Source: Hyaloscypha bicolor E | Lineage: Eukaryota; Ascomycota; Leotiomycetes; Helotiales; Hyaloscyphaceae | DNA: 64,000 bases | Reading direction: 5' to 3' | Assembly (NCBI RefSeq): GCF_002865645.1 | Contig: NW_020194644.1 | Span: 759,289-823,288, forward strand | Part shown: piece after piece, positions 12,691 to 26,052 of the stretch | How the letters are laid out: each line of letters starts with the position of its first letter | How positions within the stretch are numbered: position 1 is the stretch's first letter | Position numbers and translations under genes: made by a program | Notes under the pieces: generated by a model | Told to the model about the DNA's origin: nothing | The model's database searches: none | The model's input: the letters and a program-made list of their open reading frames with translations, nothing else

Positions 12691-15600
12691 GCTTTACGGA
12701 GGTTAAATAAAAGATAATATTACCGTATAATAAAGCTAGTATACAGTTTTTCCTATTAATAGCTACTAGCTTATATAACTTATTCCAATTATTTAATTAA
12801 CTAGTATTTCCTTTATATTATATAAGAATATCCGAATTTAAGGAAAGTTTATAAATATTAGTAATACTAGAACTATTTCGGGTATTTAGAATATTTATAA
12901 TCTGGTATCTAGCTTAAAGCTTCTAAATTTCTACTATTACCTTCTTAAGTACTACTAATTACTATAATATAATTAGTAATAGGGTATTATATTTAGTTAT
13001 TCGGAATAAAGTACTATAAACTAAAAGAATTAAAATAATACTATTAGGTCTAGCGGAATTATTAATAGCCTTAAAAACTATTTAAAGTATAGTATTCTTA
13101 TTAATTTTATTAATTTCGGCTATAATAATAAGGTAAGTATATTAAATTAGGCTATAATAGTATTTTATAATTCTAATAGAATTATAAGCTTCTATTAAAA
13201 TGATTTTAACCTTAGTTCCTATAGTATTCGCAAGCTAAATAAACTTCTTACTAGTAAACTACTTTCCGGTATTTGCTATAATCTAATTAGGAAAGCCTAA
13301 ATAAATATTAATCTAATACTATTTTAGGATATCCCAAATATATAATATACTAATATTTTAAAGCTATTAGCCGGCTTAATATCTAGTGCCTTTATTAATA
13401 ATATAAAATATAAGTTTACTAAAAATATAGAAAATATTAATCATAATAGAATAATTAAAGCTAATATTATTTCTTAAATTAAACTTGAATTATTCTAGTA
13501 ATTATTCGAATTTCTGGTATTACTTATAGTATTTTATGAGATACTTAAGGGCTTCTATATTAATATTATAGCCTGTTTATTCTAATATATTTCAGAGCTT
13601 ACTAATAGATAAATAACTAAAATAGTAATATAAATATTATAATTTAATCTTTATAAGAAAGCAGGAATTATAAATAAAGAATTCGGAAATAAAGCTTTAT
13701 AAAATAGTATTTTAAAGCAGGAAAAAATATCTAAAACATTATATTATAGATATAAAGCATCTAGTAAAAGTAATAAGATAATTAGTAAGATTATTAAAGT
13801 AAACTTCTAGCTTGTCTATATTAGTTAAGCTAAGTAGAAATAGAGTCTTTATAAGTATAATATAGAATTATACTTGCCTAATTAATATTCTTATTATTAT
13901 AGATCTAATAAAGGATATAGATCCGATACTAAACTAGATATTAACTTAATCTTTAGTAGTTTTATTAAGTTAAATACTACTATTAGTCTATTATAAAGTT
14001 TGGAATTAGTTAGAACTAGTAATTAAGAATCTAGAGGCTTTAGTATTAATTATAACTCTATAAAAATAGTAAGTATTATATTTTAATATATTATTAATTA
14101 TAAATATCTGGGTATTTTCTATTTATTTAATAGGCTCTAAAGTATAGTTTTTGTCTATTATTTAATATAAAAAAAAAGAGAAATAAGGTTATTTATAAAA
14201 GTATTAGTTATAGGAATAATAGAAATAAGGACTATAGAAATAGCTAAGAAGCTCTTAATAGAAGTAAAATAGAAATTAAAATAATATTTCTTTCCTTTAT
14301 TTATTTCTGCTAATAAGGCTTTAAAAGTATTACTTACTAGTTTGTCCTTATTATTCTCGTTATTCTCTTCTTTTTTAAATTTAGTAATATACTATATATA
14401 AGTATTACTAAAGTATTTATTAAAATTGCGGGTATTTCGGGATCTAAATTAGTAAATATTTCTATTCTTGAATTAAGCCTTCTTAGCCTCTTATTTCTCT
14501 AGTATATGCTTTTATAAACGGTATTTAGGTCTCTTATATATAAAATACGACTTTAGAATATAATTATTATAATTACGGGGCTTAAAGTAATTATTACGGG
14601 TTCTAAAGTTATAACTAGGTCTATATTAATAATTTCTAAATAAATAGTAGTTTAGAGAGTTTTGAGAATAATATTATTAATTAGTAAAATAAGTTTTAGT
14701 AATAATTTATTACTTTTTCTTATAGGTAGTAATAAATAATTAGAGCTTATTAATAAGCTAGCCGAGATTATTAGAAAGGTCTAAGACTATATATTAGTAT
14801 ACTAGTAAGCCTTAATAAGAGGTAATAATTTTATTATATAGGAATTCGGTACTTTATAAGGCAGGAATAAGGCTATACTATAATTTATATAGGTTATTAA
14901 TTAGTATTTAAATAAGCCTAAATATTGTCTTTTTAGGATTCTTTACTATTATAGTTACTAAGGTAATAGCGTTTTATTTATCTAAATTTCAATAATAGAA
15001 ACCGGGGCTTTTAAAAAAGCTATAGATATTTATATAGGCCTCTTTATATATATGGCTTAAAAGCTAGTTATTATAAAAGTAGTCTTATATTAGGCCCTTT
15101 AATATAATAAAAAAAGCTCTTACTAGTATCTTTTCTGAAAGCTTTATATATTAGTAAATATTAAGAAAAATAGTAAGTTTATAATTGAAATTACTATTAG
15201 TTCTATTATATTTCTATATTTCCGAATATATCTTTATTATTTCCCTAATAAGCTTCCTAGTAGAAATAATAGATATTAATTAATAATAGTTCGGGTTTAG
15301 TAATAATACTAGTAATAGTAAAAGTAGAAGTAGTAAATAGCCTTAATTTAGAAAAGGTAAATAAATAGCTTAATTTCTTAACTAAGATTATCTAGTTCAC
15401 TTATATCTAGTTTTATCTAAAGTAAAATAAACTAATATAATAGGTTCCTAAAGAAGATTTATTCTAATTAGATTATTATTAATAATATTAGCTTTATTTT
15501 ATATATTCTTTATCTTTTCTTAGGTAAGATTAATAAAGAATTATATAATAATAAGGTTTCTATAGTTCTATTTAATATAGATACTATTATACTAAAGTTA

Positions 15601-15939
15601 GACTCAAAGATTTTATATAAGCATATAATTAATTAGACTATATACTATAGTATTAAAGTTTTTAAAGTTATTCTGGAATAGATCCTATAAATTATTATTA
15701 CTTTTCTTATATAAAGTATACTAATATATTTTAGTAATTATATATTCCTGAAGTTCAGCCTTTATTATAGTTACTAGATTAATACTATTCTCCTATTTCT
15801 TAATTAGTTTCTTTCCCTTATTAGTATCTATACTAAACCGAGTTCAGGTTCTCCCTAGTATATATATATGGTTCGTAATAGGAGGGATTTAAAGATAAGG
15901 TAATTTATAATAGATTTGTGGAAAGGATTTAGTAATAAA

Positions 15940-16070
15940 GATATCCAGATATCTAGTTTAGATATCTGGTTAAGATACTAGATACCTGGTTTAGATACCT
16001 AATTAAGATACTAGATACCTGGTTATTAAGATACTAGATACCTAGTAGTTAAGATACCAGATATCTAGTA
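15940..16070 (-). repeat. Minisatellite in the leader of the inverted copia
   Basis: About six units of an agataccagatatctggtt-like repeat, the reverse complement of the array at 3932-4017. Confidence 0.75.
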
Positions 16071-16545
16071 GGGTATTAAAGTAAATATTTTGCCTTTAAA
16101 TATTTCGTCCGTAATAAGAAATTTAGGAAGTGAAATATCATGATTCCGAGAGGATCTAAAACTCAAAGAACTTGATTTAATAATAAAATCAAAGTAGTAG
16201 TTAAAGAGCTTTAAGAATATATATAAGATATATATTCTAGAGAAAGAGTCTTATAAATACGGGTATTATATAAGTAAAAAAAATAGTTTTCAAGAAAGTA
16301 GTCTTAGGGCTAAAAGAAGTTAGTTTTAAAAAATAGTAGAAGTTAAATAAATAAATAGTTAAATGGCTAATTACTTATTAATTAATAAGAGCTAGATATC
16401 TTCTTTATAAGCTACTAAATACTTTTATAAAATTAATAAGTAGTTCTTTCCTTTAATATAAAATAGACTAGATTTGTCTTAGGCTACTAAATACTTTTAG
16501 AACTAATCTAAAATCTTCTCTAATCTATATATATAAACTAATTAG

Positions 16546-16844
16546 TATTAGTTTACTAGTAATATATAGTACTATTATATAGGTATGAAAATACTAGTTA
16601 TATTAGTTAGTAAAGTTATTATTATTTAGAAGTAAGAATTATAGAATTATAGTATTAATATATAATTCCTAAATCTACTAAGCCTAAAGGAATCTAGTTT
16701 ACTAGTCGAGTTACTAATAGAATACGAGGTTATATAACTATATCCCGTATCCCATATCCTATTACCTATATCCTATTACTTATATCCCGTATCCCGTATC
16801 CCGTAACTATATACGTAACTCGTAAAGAAATAGCTATATTAATA
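16546..16844 (-). repeat. Ty1/copia 5' LTR (inverted copy)
   Basis: Starts TATTAG and ends TTAATA on the + strand. It is followed by ataat, the right copy of the target duplication. Confidence 0.8.
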
Positions 16845-17318
16845 ATAATAGACCTAAGCTTTAAAAACTAAAAATAAATATAAAAATAATATACTTTTAT
16901 TAATTTCTATAATATTTCTATTTTATTTATATAATATTTCTAAAATATAAAAATATATTTAAAAAGAAAATAATAAGAAGCTAAATCTAATTAGAATATA
17001 TAAGTATTTTATTTAAATGAATCCTAGAATAAATATTTATATAATTAAGAATTAGATTTCTTTCTAGCTTTTTTGCTCTATATTTTATAAGCTAATTTTT
17101 ATAATTTTATTATAAAATAAGGCTTTTTTTGGCTATTCTTTAGTTTCTAATATATATAAAATAAAATATATATTTCTTTATTTCTTATTTATAATTATTT
17201 AGGAAATATAGCCTTAAAAATACATATATATTTCTTATATTTCTTATATTTCTTTATTTAATAAGATATAGTTTATATAAATAAAAGGCCTAGCTTAAAC
17301 TATAAAATTATGTCTTTA
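16845..17318. other. Anonymous AT-rich sequence
   Basis: No gene or recognised repeat. It lies between the inverted copia and the gypsy element and is presumably the older repeat into which both inserted. Confidence 0.5.
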
Positions 17319-17626
17319 TATAAGATATATAATAATAAGATAATATATAAATAATTAAAATAAGTAAGCTATAAAGTAATATTTATAAATATAACTAATT
17401 TCGAGATTTAATTCTAGTAAAAGCTAATTAATACTTTTTTCTAAAGCTAGAAGTATTTCCTTATATATTTCCTAATATTTAACTAAATATATAAAGCCCT
17501 TTATTTAATTAAGAAATATAATTCTATATAATTTATATAATTCTAATTATAAGTTTTATCTAAAATAAGAAACTAGATTTATAATATCTAATATTTATTT
17601 ATATATTATTATATATATTTATTATA
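17319..17626 (-). repeat. Ty3/gypsy LTR (left), fully RIPed
   Basis: Compared with the LTR at 24280-24588, the last 100 bases differ almost only by C to T and G to A. Confidence 0.8.
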
Positions 17627-19441
17627 TTAATTTCCTTTTTAGGCCCTTATTTCTAAAAGTCCTAAGTAAACTATAAATAGCTTTATAAATATTTCTTTAA
17701 AACTTTTCTAGTTTTAGCTTTTTCTAAAAACTTTTTATAATTACTTTATTATTATATTAGATAATAGAATTAAAAATACAATTTACTAATTCTATCTAAT
17801 TAATTTATAAATTATTTTTAATAATTTCTTTTTATAAAAATAATACGAATATAATATATTATTATTAAATATAAAGCTTTTCCGGTTTTCTAATTAGTTT
17901 ATGAATTCTAATTTAGCTTTTATTTATAAATAAATTATTATTTTATAGGCCCAAAAATTTAGAAAAATTAATTCGATTTTCTAGTTTATTTATAAATTTC
18001 TTTTTAAAATTTTCTAGATATTTCTAATATAGAACCGGTTCCGAATTTATAATTATTATTTGGAAAAAAAAATATTATAAAAAGGCCTTTTTTTCTCTAT
18101 TAGCTAATCTTTTTTTCCTTTAACTATAATATTATATCTAGTTTTTCCTTATTTCTTACTTTTATTTTCTAAGTTTTTTTTAAGCTTTTTTTAAGCTTCT
18201 TTAAACTTCTTTTAAGCTTTCTTCTAATTTTTTTTTATTTCTTTATTTATTAAAATAAATTCTTTTCTTAATATTTATTAGCCTATTATTATCTATTTAG
18301 CTAATATTTCTATAGCCTTAATTTGCTTTTATTATTTTTAATATTTCAAGAATATTATTAAATTTCTCGACCTTATTTATATTCAGAATAATAATAATTT
18401 AATATATAATTACTATTATTCTAAAAATAAGAAATATAATCCTATAAGTTAGAAATTTTTCTTTTATTTCTTATTCTAATATTATTTAAAGTTTTTTTTA
18501 AATATATATAATATAATTGAACTATTCTTTTAAGCTATAAATATATATAAGTATTTTATTTAACTTTTATTTAAAAAAGAAAAGGCTATTATTACTTTTT
18601 TTTTATATTAAACTATATATATTTCTTATATTAAAGCTATTATTTAAAGCTAATAAATTTTTCTAATAATTCAAGAAATAAGTTAAATATAAAGTATTTT
18701 CAAAAATATAATTAATATTCTTTAATATTAAATAAGCTTATTTTCTTTTTCTTTTTTACTAATAAATAATAGCTTTTTAGATTAATTACTATTTATTTCT
18801 CGAGAAAATCCTAATAAGAATAATAATAAGAATAATAGAAAGTAATTATAAGAATAAGATATTTATAAAATATAGAAATTAGAGTTTTTAAAGTTTTTAA
18901 TAATTTTTATATAGTTTTTCTAAGAATAAATATATGATTTTTTAATAGTTTTCTAATAAAAGTATTTATTTTTTATATTTCTATTTAGCTAATAATATTA
19001 TAATATTACTTTCTTTTAAGTATTCTTATAATTCTTAAGCTATATTTTCTCGATTATTTAATAATTCTTATATATTATTTACTAATAAATAAAATATTCT
19101 CTTTCTTTTCTATTTTTTTTATAAACTATAATAGATTTTATTTTAAATTTCTTTTTATTTTTAATCTTAACTAGTTCTGGTTCTACTATAGTACTAGCTT
19201 ATAGGTATTATAATTCTAAAAAAGAAATATAGAAAATATTATAGATATAATATAATAGTAATAATTCTAAGTAATATATTTATTTATATATTTCTATAAT
19301 TTCTAGAATTTTAAAAAAGGTAAGATATTTTTTTACTAGCTTTATATTAAATTATAGCTATTAAATATTCTTTATATAAAATATAACTTTATTATATATA
19401 TTAAACTTCTTATTAATATATTTTTTATTATAATACTTTTT

Positions 19442-19614
19442 CTATATATTTATTATTTCTTACTATTATTTCTCTAGTATTTCCTGTTTCATTTAAATTC
19501 TTTATACTTTTTCTTATATTACTAAATTTTCTATATATTTATTATTTCTTACTATTATTTCTCTAGTATTTCCTGTTTCATTTAAATTCTTTATACTTTT
19601 TCTTATATTACTAA
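19442..19614. repeat. Perfect 89-base tandem duplication
   Basis: Bases 19442-19530 are repeated at 19531-19614 with no mismatch over 84 bases. Being perfect inside heavily mutated DNA, the duplication probably arose after RIP. Confidence 0.9.
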
Positions 19615-20186
19615 TACTTTTCTTTCTAGAATATTATTCTTAATATATAATTTAATACTAGAATAAAATTTATATAATATATAAAATAGAGAAATCTCTA
19701 TTATTAAATATATAAAGTTATTATATATAAATTTTATAAAAATAAGCTTTATTATCTAGTTATTTTATTAGTAATTAGTATAATATCTTAAATATTATTC
19801 TAGAATTTAGTTTAAATTCTTTATTTATTTATTAGTTTATAAATAAAATATTTTATTTAATTATTATTAAATCTTTAAATAAAAATATAAACTTAATTAG
19901 AACTTATTTATAAAAATAAATTTTTTATTAAAGGTTATATTTATAAATATATTAAAGTTTTTAATAATATAATATATAAATAGCTTTACTAGTTTAGAAA
20001 TCGAAATCTTTTTAGTAATTAGAATATATTATATTATTTTTATATATTTATTAATAATAATAAATATAAAATTATATATCTTATTATAAAACCTAAAAAG
20101 AAATCGCCCTATAATAAAATCTATAGTAATTTTTTATTATAGCTTAGAAAAGATAAAAAATAAACTAAATATATTATATAATAAAC

Positions 20187-20283
20187 ACTTTTTTTAGAAA
20201 TACTTTTTTTTAGAAATACTTTTTTTTAGAAATACTTTTTTTTAGAAATACTTTTTTTTAGAAATACTTTTTTTTTAGAAAAT
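20187..20283. repeat. 16-base tandem repeat, six copies
   Basis: The unit is acttttttttagaaat, varying only in T-run length (7 to 9). It lies in the non-functional integrase/RNase H part of the gypsy element. Confidence 0.9.
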
Positions 20284-23200
20284 TTCTAATATTTTACTAA
20301 TACTAAAATATTTACTTATAGAATTATTATAATTCGTTTATAATAATTCTTTTTTAGGAGCTAGTTTATTTAGTATATAAATAATATTCTAGGATTTTAA
20401 TAACTCAAATATATTAAGTTCCTAAATCTTAATAATTCTAATAAAAATTCTTTTTAAAAACTATTTATATTATTAGTATTATACTAATAAATTAAGCCTT
20501 TAATATTATAATAGTAATTTAAATAATATCTTTTTGCTTTTCTTATATTCTATTTGAACTTAGTTATTTATATAGCTAGAATTTATAATATATATTATTT
20601 ATAACTAGTTATACTAGTAATAAACTCAAGTAATAATATTTCTAATATTATTTTATTACTAAAATAGACTTTTCGTTTCAGAATTCCTTAATATTTTACT
20701 ATTAAGAAATATTTATTTTTTCTTTTTTGGGCCTTATATTATAATATTATAAAAATAATATAATATTCTATTACTATTATTTATAAGGCTTTCTATTTTA
20801 TATTTTATAGCTTATTATAAAATATAAATAATAAAATATTTCTATTTATATTTATTATAAAGTCTGGTTTCTTTAATAACCTATTAGTAAAGTTATTATA
20901 TTCTAGCTAATATTTTAAAATAAAGTTAAAAATAGCTAGTTTTTTTACTTATTTTACTTATTTTATTTATTAATTATTTAGTTTTCTTCTAGTTATAAAA
21001 TATTTTAAATTATTATAATTTATTTTAATAATAATACTATATTAAATATATATTAGATAATATTACTAAATATAAAATACTAGAATAATAACTAAAAATT
21101 TAGAATTATATATTTTATATTTATTCTTAATTATAATTATTTTTTTATTAAAAAGCTAGGAAATTATATTTATAATTACGAATCCTAAAGTATTTATTTT
21201 TATATAAATCTTTATAACTAGATTAAAATAATAAAGAATTAATATTATTATAAATATAATTTTTAGTTTTCTAAAAGTCTTATTTATTTTATTTATCTAG
21301 CTAAAATAATATTATAGTTTTCTATTAGTTTTTAATAAATTAGTTAATTCTTTTATTATCCTAAAGTATTTATAGATAAACCTTTAGTAAAAGTTAATAA
21401 AACCTAGTAATACTTAGATTTTCTAAATATTATTTTTCGGGGCTAGTTATTTCCTAATAGCTATAATCCGGCTAGCTTTTATTTCTATATTATCTGGGCT
21501 AATTATAAATTTTAGGAACTTTATTTTTTTTATATTAAACTCGTATTTTACTAAATTTATAAAGAACTAGTATTATTATATATTATTTTAGGTTTTCTAA
21601 ATAAATTATATAAATAATATCTATAAGGCCTATTAATATATAATTAATATATACCTGAAATATTATTAAAATATTAGAGAATTTAAAAAATATAATATAA
21701 TACTTAAAATAATTATAATATATTTATTTTTTTATTTTTTATTTTTTATTCTCTCGGATTTATAACTAATAATAAGTATTTTTTTAAGTTTAGCTTTATA
21801 TATATCTTTATTTTATAAAGTCTATTTATTATTTTACTAATAAGTAATAATAGTATTTAGTTCTTAATAGTAATCCTATTTAGATTCCAGTAATTAATAT
21901 ATAAATATAGGCTGCTTTTTTTTATTAGAATAAATATAATTAGAATACTAGCTAGACTAATAAAATAATAGACTTATTTTCTTTTTAAGCTAATATTAAA
22001 ATATTCCCGAAAAGCTTTAAGCTTTCTTTTTAATAAAATATATATAAAGCTATATAATAGTTAGAATTCTAATTCTGGGTTTATATAATATTTTATTATA
22101 TAATAATTAGATAATATATTTATAGTTTCTATAAAAAAATATTTAGAAAAAATTCTAATATTTTCTAGAAAATATAGTTATTTCATTTATAATAATAGTA
22201 ATAATTCTTTAGTTATTTATTATAGAATAAGTAATTAATAGAAAAATATATATCTTATATTTTATTATTTTAGTAAACTTTCTAGTATTTAGAACTTTAA
22301 TTTTCTATAATTAAATCTAGTATTTTTATATTATTTTCCTAAAGGAAATTAGAGAATTAACCTAGTAAAGCTATAGGAATTCAAGTATTATATTAATATA
22401 ATTTAGATTAAAATTATATAATATAAAATATATATTAGCTTTTCTTTAGTTCCCTAATATATTCTTAGTAATAATTCTAAAAATATAATCTTTATATAAA
22501 TAAATCCCGGTTTTCTCTAATAAAATTAGGGGAATTATTTTTAATATTAATAGAATTCCTATATCTAAAGCTAGCTTTCTCTTTATATAATTAGCTTCTA
22601 TATTCGAATTAATTAATATTATAAAAAAGAAACTATAATAAAACGAAAACCTATATAAAGTATACTAGAATATAAAACGTGACTTAATAGTAAAATAATA
22701 AGATTAAAAGTATAAATAGTAAAGTATAAATAGTATATAGTATATAAAAGCTTAATTAATTAAATATAGTAAAGGAATTATTATCTAGAACTATAGAAAA
22801 ACCAGCTTTCTTATATAATTCCTATAAGTTATATATAAAAGGCCGCGGCCTTTATTATATAACTAAAATATTAAAACTATTAAAATAAAGCAATTTTAAT
22901 AAAGTATAGCTTGCTATATTATAATACTTTAATCCGGTATTTACCTTTCCTTATTTTAATAATAACTTTAATTATTATTCTCGTTTTATAGGCTTTGCCT
23001 TTTATAATATAAATAAATATAACTATTATAGAATATATCTATTTCCTGGCTTTTTTAGTTTTAGGTATTTATATATTTTATAGCTAGACTTATTATAGTT
23101 ATAATAAGTTAGTTTTTTCTAATTTAGGCAAGTAATAATATAATAACTCTTTTTTAATAAATAAAGCAAATTATATCCGGTTTTATAAACCCTAATATAA

Positions 23201-24279
23201 GTATTATATTAGATTCTATTACTATATTTTTATTATTCCGGTTTTATAAACCTTATAATAGAAATCTATTTCTCTTCTATTTCTCTTTATTATTTCTTTT
23301 TTTCTTCTTCTATTTTATTTCTTATATTATTTTATTAGCTTATTATTATATTTCTATTAAATAAATAAGTTTAAGTTATTTTTAATTCTTATAGCTATAG
23401 AAATAAGCTTTTTTCTTTCTTATAAAATATTCTTTTAATAATTAATCTTATTCCGAATCTCTTATCTTAAGCTATTAAATAAATTATTTTATTTTTATAA
23501 TAAACTTATATATTCTAAATTATTTAATAGACTATCTAAATAAAATATAAAGGCTTAAATACTTTAGCCTAGTTACTATTTAATATTTTTAAACTTAATA
23601 AAGATATTATTACTATAGTTTCCTAGATCCAAAATAGAATTCTTTATAAATTTAATAAAGGTTTCCTAATTTGTAATATTAATACTTACTAATTACTTCT
23701 TATATTTCTAGATATCTCTAGTTATATTCTTAAAACAGGAAGTATAATATATAACCTTTATTATATTTATAGCTTAGGTAATTCTACTATTTTTATATTA
23801 CTTTAGCTTTACCTAATAAAAGAAGTCCTAGGCTTCTTTAATACTTTTCCTTTTATAAATTAGTAGTTCTCGGGTTTTTAAAGCTCTTTAAACTAAAAAT
23901 ACTACCGGAAATATAATAGGCTCTATATTAGATATCTAAATATCTTTAAAATAACGAATCTAAACTTCTAGCTTTTCTAGATCCTTTTTCTATTATATCT
24001 CTGCTTCTAACTTAATAATATAATAGTAAGCCGCTACTAATTTCTCTATTATTATTATTCTACTAGCTAGTTCTAGAGGCGTCTAAGTTCTATTTCCTTT
24101 TTCTAATTAGGTAATACAAAGAATACCTAATTAGGCATTTCTCTAAATACCCGGCTAGGTCGCCCTAGTAGTAATAAAGGCGCTTCTTCTAGTTAATATT
24201 CTGGCTATTAATAATTTTGTCTATTAATGGCTTAACTATCTTATAATAAACTACTTCCTGAAGGTTAAATTAATTAGAA

Positions 24280-24588
24280 TATAAGATATGTAATAGCAGG
24301 GTAATATATAAGTAGTTAAGGTAAGTAAGCTATAGAGTAATACTTATAAGTATAACTAATTCTAAGAATTAATTCTAGTAAAAGACTAATTAATGCCCCT
24401 TTCCAAAGCTAGGAGCATCTCCCTATATATTCCCTAGTACTTAGCCAAGTATGCGAAGCCCTTTACTTAATTAGGAAATACGATCCCATGCAATCCGTAC
24501 GATTCTGATTACAAGATTTACCCAAAATAGGAAACTAGATCCATGACATCTGATACCTGTCCATGCGCCACCACGTGTGCCCATTACA
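24280..24588 (-). repeat. Ty3/gypsy LTR (right), graded from RIPed to clean
   Basis: It starts tataagatatg and ends cccattaca. The left third resembles the RIPed LTR; from about 24400 on, CpA and TpG reappear and the sequence looks unmutated. A 66-codon open frame at 24543-24743 starts in this LTR and runs into unique DNA, and is not a gene. Confidence 0.8.
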
Positions 24589-25015
24589 CTTTGCTTAAAA
24601 AGTTATTAGTTATCTATTACCTTTTCGCCCTGAGCCAGGCCCCCTTACTAGCGTGGACTATGTCTTACCGGACGAAGGGATATGTATATATACGCTCCTG
24701 TAAAGCGCCGAAGGCGCCGAACGCCGTGCCCCTAGCCTATTAAGGTCCTAATATTAGTAGAGAAATAAGCTTTAGAACTCCCAGAACTAGCGCTCTGTCT
24801 AGTTATACTCGAAGAATCACGATTGGCACCCTAAAATCTGTCTGGGGGATTCGATTGAACAGCTACATATCGACTAAACACAACACGAAACCACATTTAA
24901 CGGAATCATTCCAAATACCTCCAACAAAAGAAAAGGAGATCCTCCTCACCAACACCACAATCACCCATTTTGTCCTCCTCTACGCTCCATCGGGCTCATG
25001 CGACATCCCATAAAA
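24589..25015. other. Intergenic, island edge and 3' flank of the zinc-finger gene
   Basis: Ordinary composition returns here. No coding signal is visible; the part next to 25016 should be the 3' untranslated region of the - strand zinc-finger gene. Confidence 0.5.
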
Positions 25016-26052
25016 TCAAGCAAAGCCGTGCTTCTGTCTCTGATGAGTTCTCAACTTCTCGGCACGGCAATATCCCCTTCCGCCATTGTTGGTGCATCCA
25101 ATCCAGAGGCAATGGTATTTGATCCCGAGATGGACAGCCTCGATGTGACGCTGGAGGTCACTTGGTCGAGTGAAGGATTCCGTGCAAGATGGCCACGAAC
25201 AGGGCATGCGTTGGACGACCGGCGTGGTCAGAGAAATTGGCGCGAAGCTCGCCGCCATTTGGGACTGCATCATCTGTGTGGGATCCTGGGCCCAGGAGTT
25301 CTGTTGTTGCATCGGCAACGGGGTAAACTCCATAGGATATACCTGGTTCTGGAAAGCTTGAGGACTTCCCATTGCCATGCTGTGATCCCAGTTGTTCGAG
25401 TAAGGTTGGAACACCGTACTCGCCATCAAAGGTCCCATGCTATCGAAGTAGGGAGGAACTGAAGATGCGGCTTGTTCGTGGTAGACAAGGGAACTCAGTG
25501 GTTGTGGTTGTGGTTGCGTGCCGACAGGATGATGATGACTATCCTGCGTGGGCATGAGTAGGCTCCCATTGAGGCCCATCGAAGCACCATTGAGATTGGC
25601 AACTCCGAGATTCTGAGGGTAGCCATTGGGCGTCTGCACATGGCTATTCAGGACCTGAGTATAATGTGGCCCCTGCGGCAAGATTTGCTGATCGTGGAAC
25701 GGCTCTTGGTGGAAGTCTAAGGTTCCATGAGGGTAATCCCTTGCTTCAATCTCGGTTGGGATCTGTGAATACTCATCGGAAGCGACACCAGCTGACGGTA
25801 CGTTGATGTCAAAGTTGGGGATAACCGGAAGTGACCGATCAGGTCCATGCCACGTGACTTCGCCCAGCTTAGGCAGAGGTGAAGGGAGAAACCATATTGA
25901 AGGCCTACACAATGCTTAGTAAAAAAAATTAAGACTCACCTGGCTGGGTGGCCAGGGTGTGTCACATGATCCTGAAATCCATTGGTTGTGGGTTCCTGGA
26001 AGGATGAGGCGGACGGTGGTGGCGAGGAGGGCGAGGGCGAGGGCGAGGGCAT
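25016..26052 (-). CDS. C2H2 zinc-finger protein, probable transcription factor
   Basis: The product is a probable nuclear DNA-binding protein of about 333 residues. The last 63 residues contain two C2H2 fingers: C-x4-C-x12-H-x4-H (about residues 273-296) and a longer second finger with C-x4-C and H-x4-H (about 303-330). The N-terminal two thirds are low in complexity (Pro, Gln, Ser, Asn), as in many fungal activators. The uninterrupted frame runs from 25912 but has no ATG at its 5' end. I therefore propose exon 1 at 26052-25940, starting ATG CCC TCG, and an intron at 25939-25905 (GTGAGT donor, TACTAAG branch-like site, TAG acceptor), which restores one frame. The 35-base intron is short, and a longer intron ending near 25855 is the alternative. 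The coding strand of exon 1 has repeated CCCTCG encoding Pro-Ser. The target genes are unknown. Confidence 0.75.

Larger units (their letters stand above)
10617..16844 (-). mobile_element. Full-length Ty1/copia retrotransposon, inverted copy, RIPed
   Basis: This is a second complete member of the copia family, in opposite orientation. LTRs are at 10617-10922 and 16546-16844, and an exact 5-base target duplication ataat flanks the element (10612-10616 and 16845-16849). The leader minisatellite (15940-16070) and the integrase tail (about 12700-13300) match the + strand copy in reverse. From about 11270 to 12690, around the assembly gap, the sequence departs from the + strand copy and retains CpA and TpG, although the overall length stays close to expectation. 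Stops throughout make it dead. Confidence 0.85.
17319..24588 (-). mobile_element. Full-length Ty3/gypsy retrotransposon, RIPed except at its right end
   Basis: LTRs at 17319-17626 and 24280-24588 share TGTAA...TTACA-type ends after allowing for RIP. The target duplication is cttta (17314-17318) and ctttg (24589-24593), one G-to-A step apart. Pol is on the - strand: a reverse-transcriptase core around 21600-21690 aligns with the readable one in the element at 50390-58216. Gag should lie at about 22700-24250, and RNase H and integrase at 17650-21500, but none is open. RIP is complete in the left LTR and nearly absent in the last 200 bases at the right, where the element meets a gene island. Microsatellite expansions occur at 19442 and 20187. 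Confidence 0.8.

Noticed and set aside
20187..20283. Possible CRISPR-like array
   Set aside because: The units are directly adjacent with no spacers, and this is a fungal genome; it is a simple minisatellite.
24543..24743. 66-codon + strand frame
   Set aside because: It starts inside a gypsy LTR and ends in unique flank.
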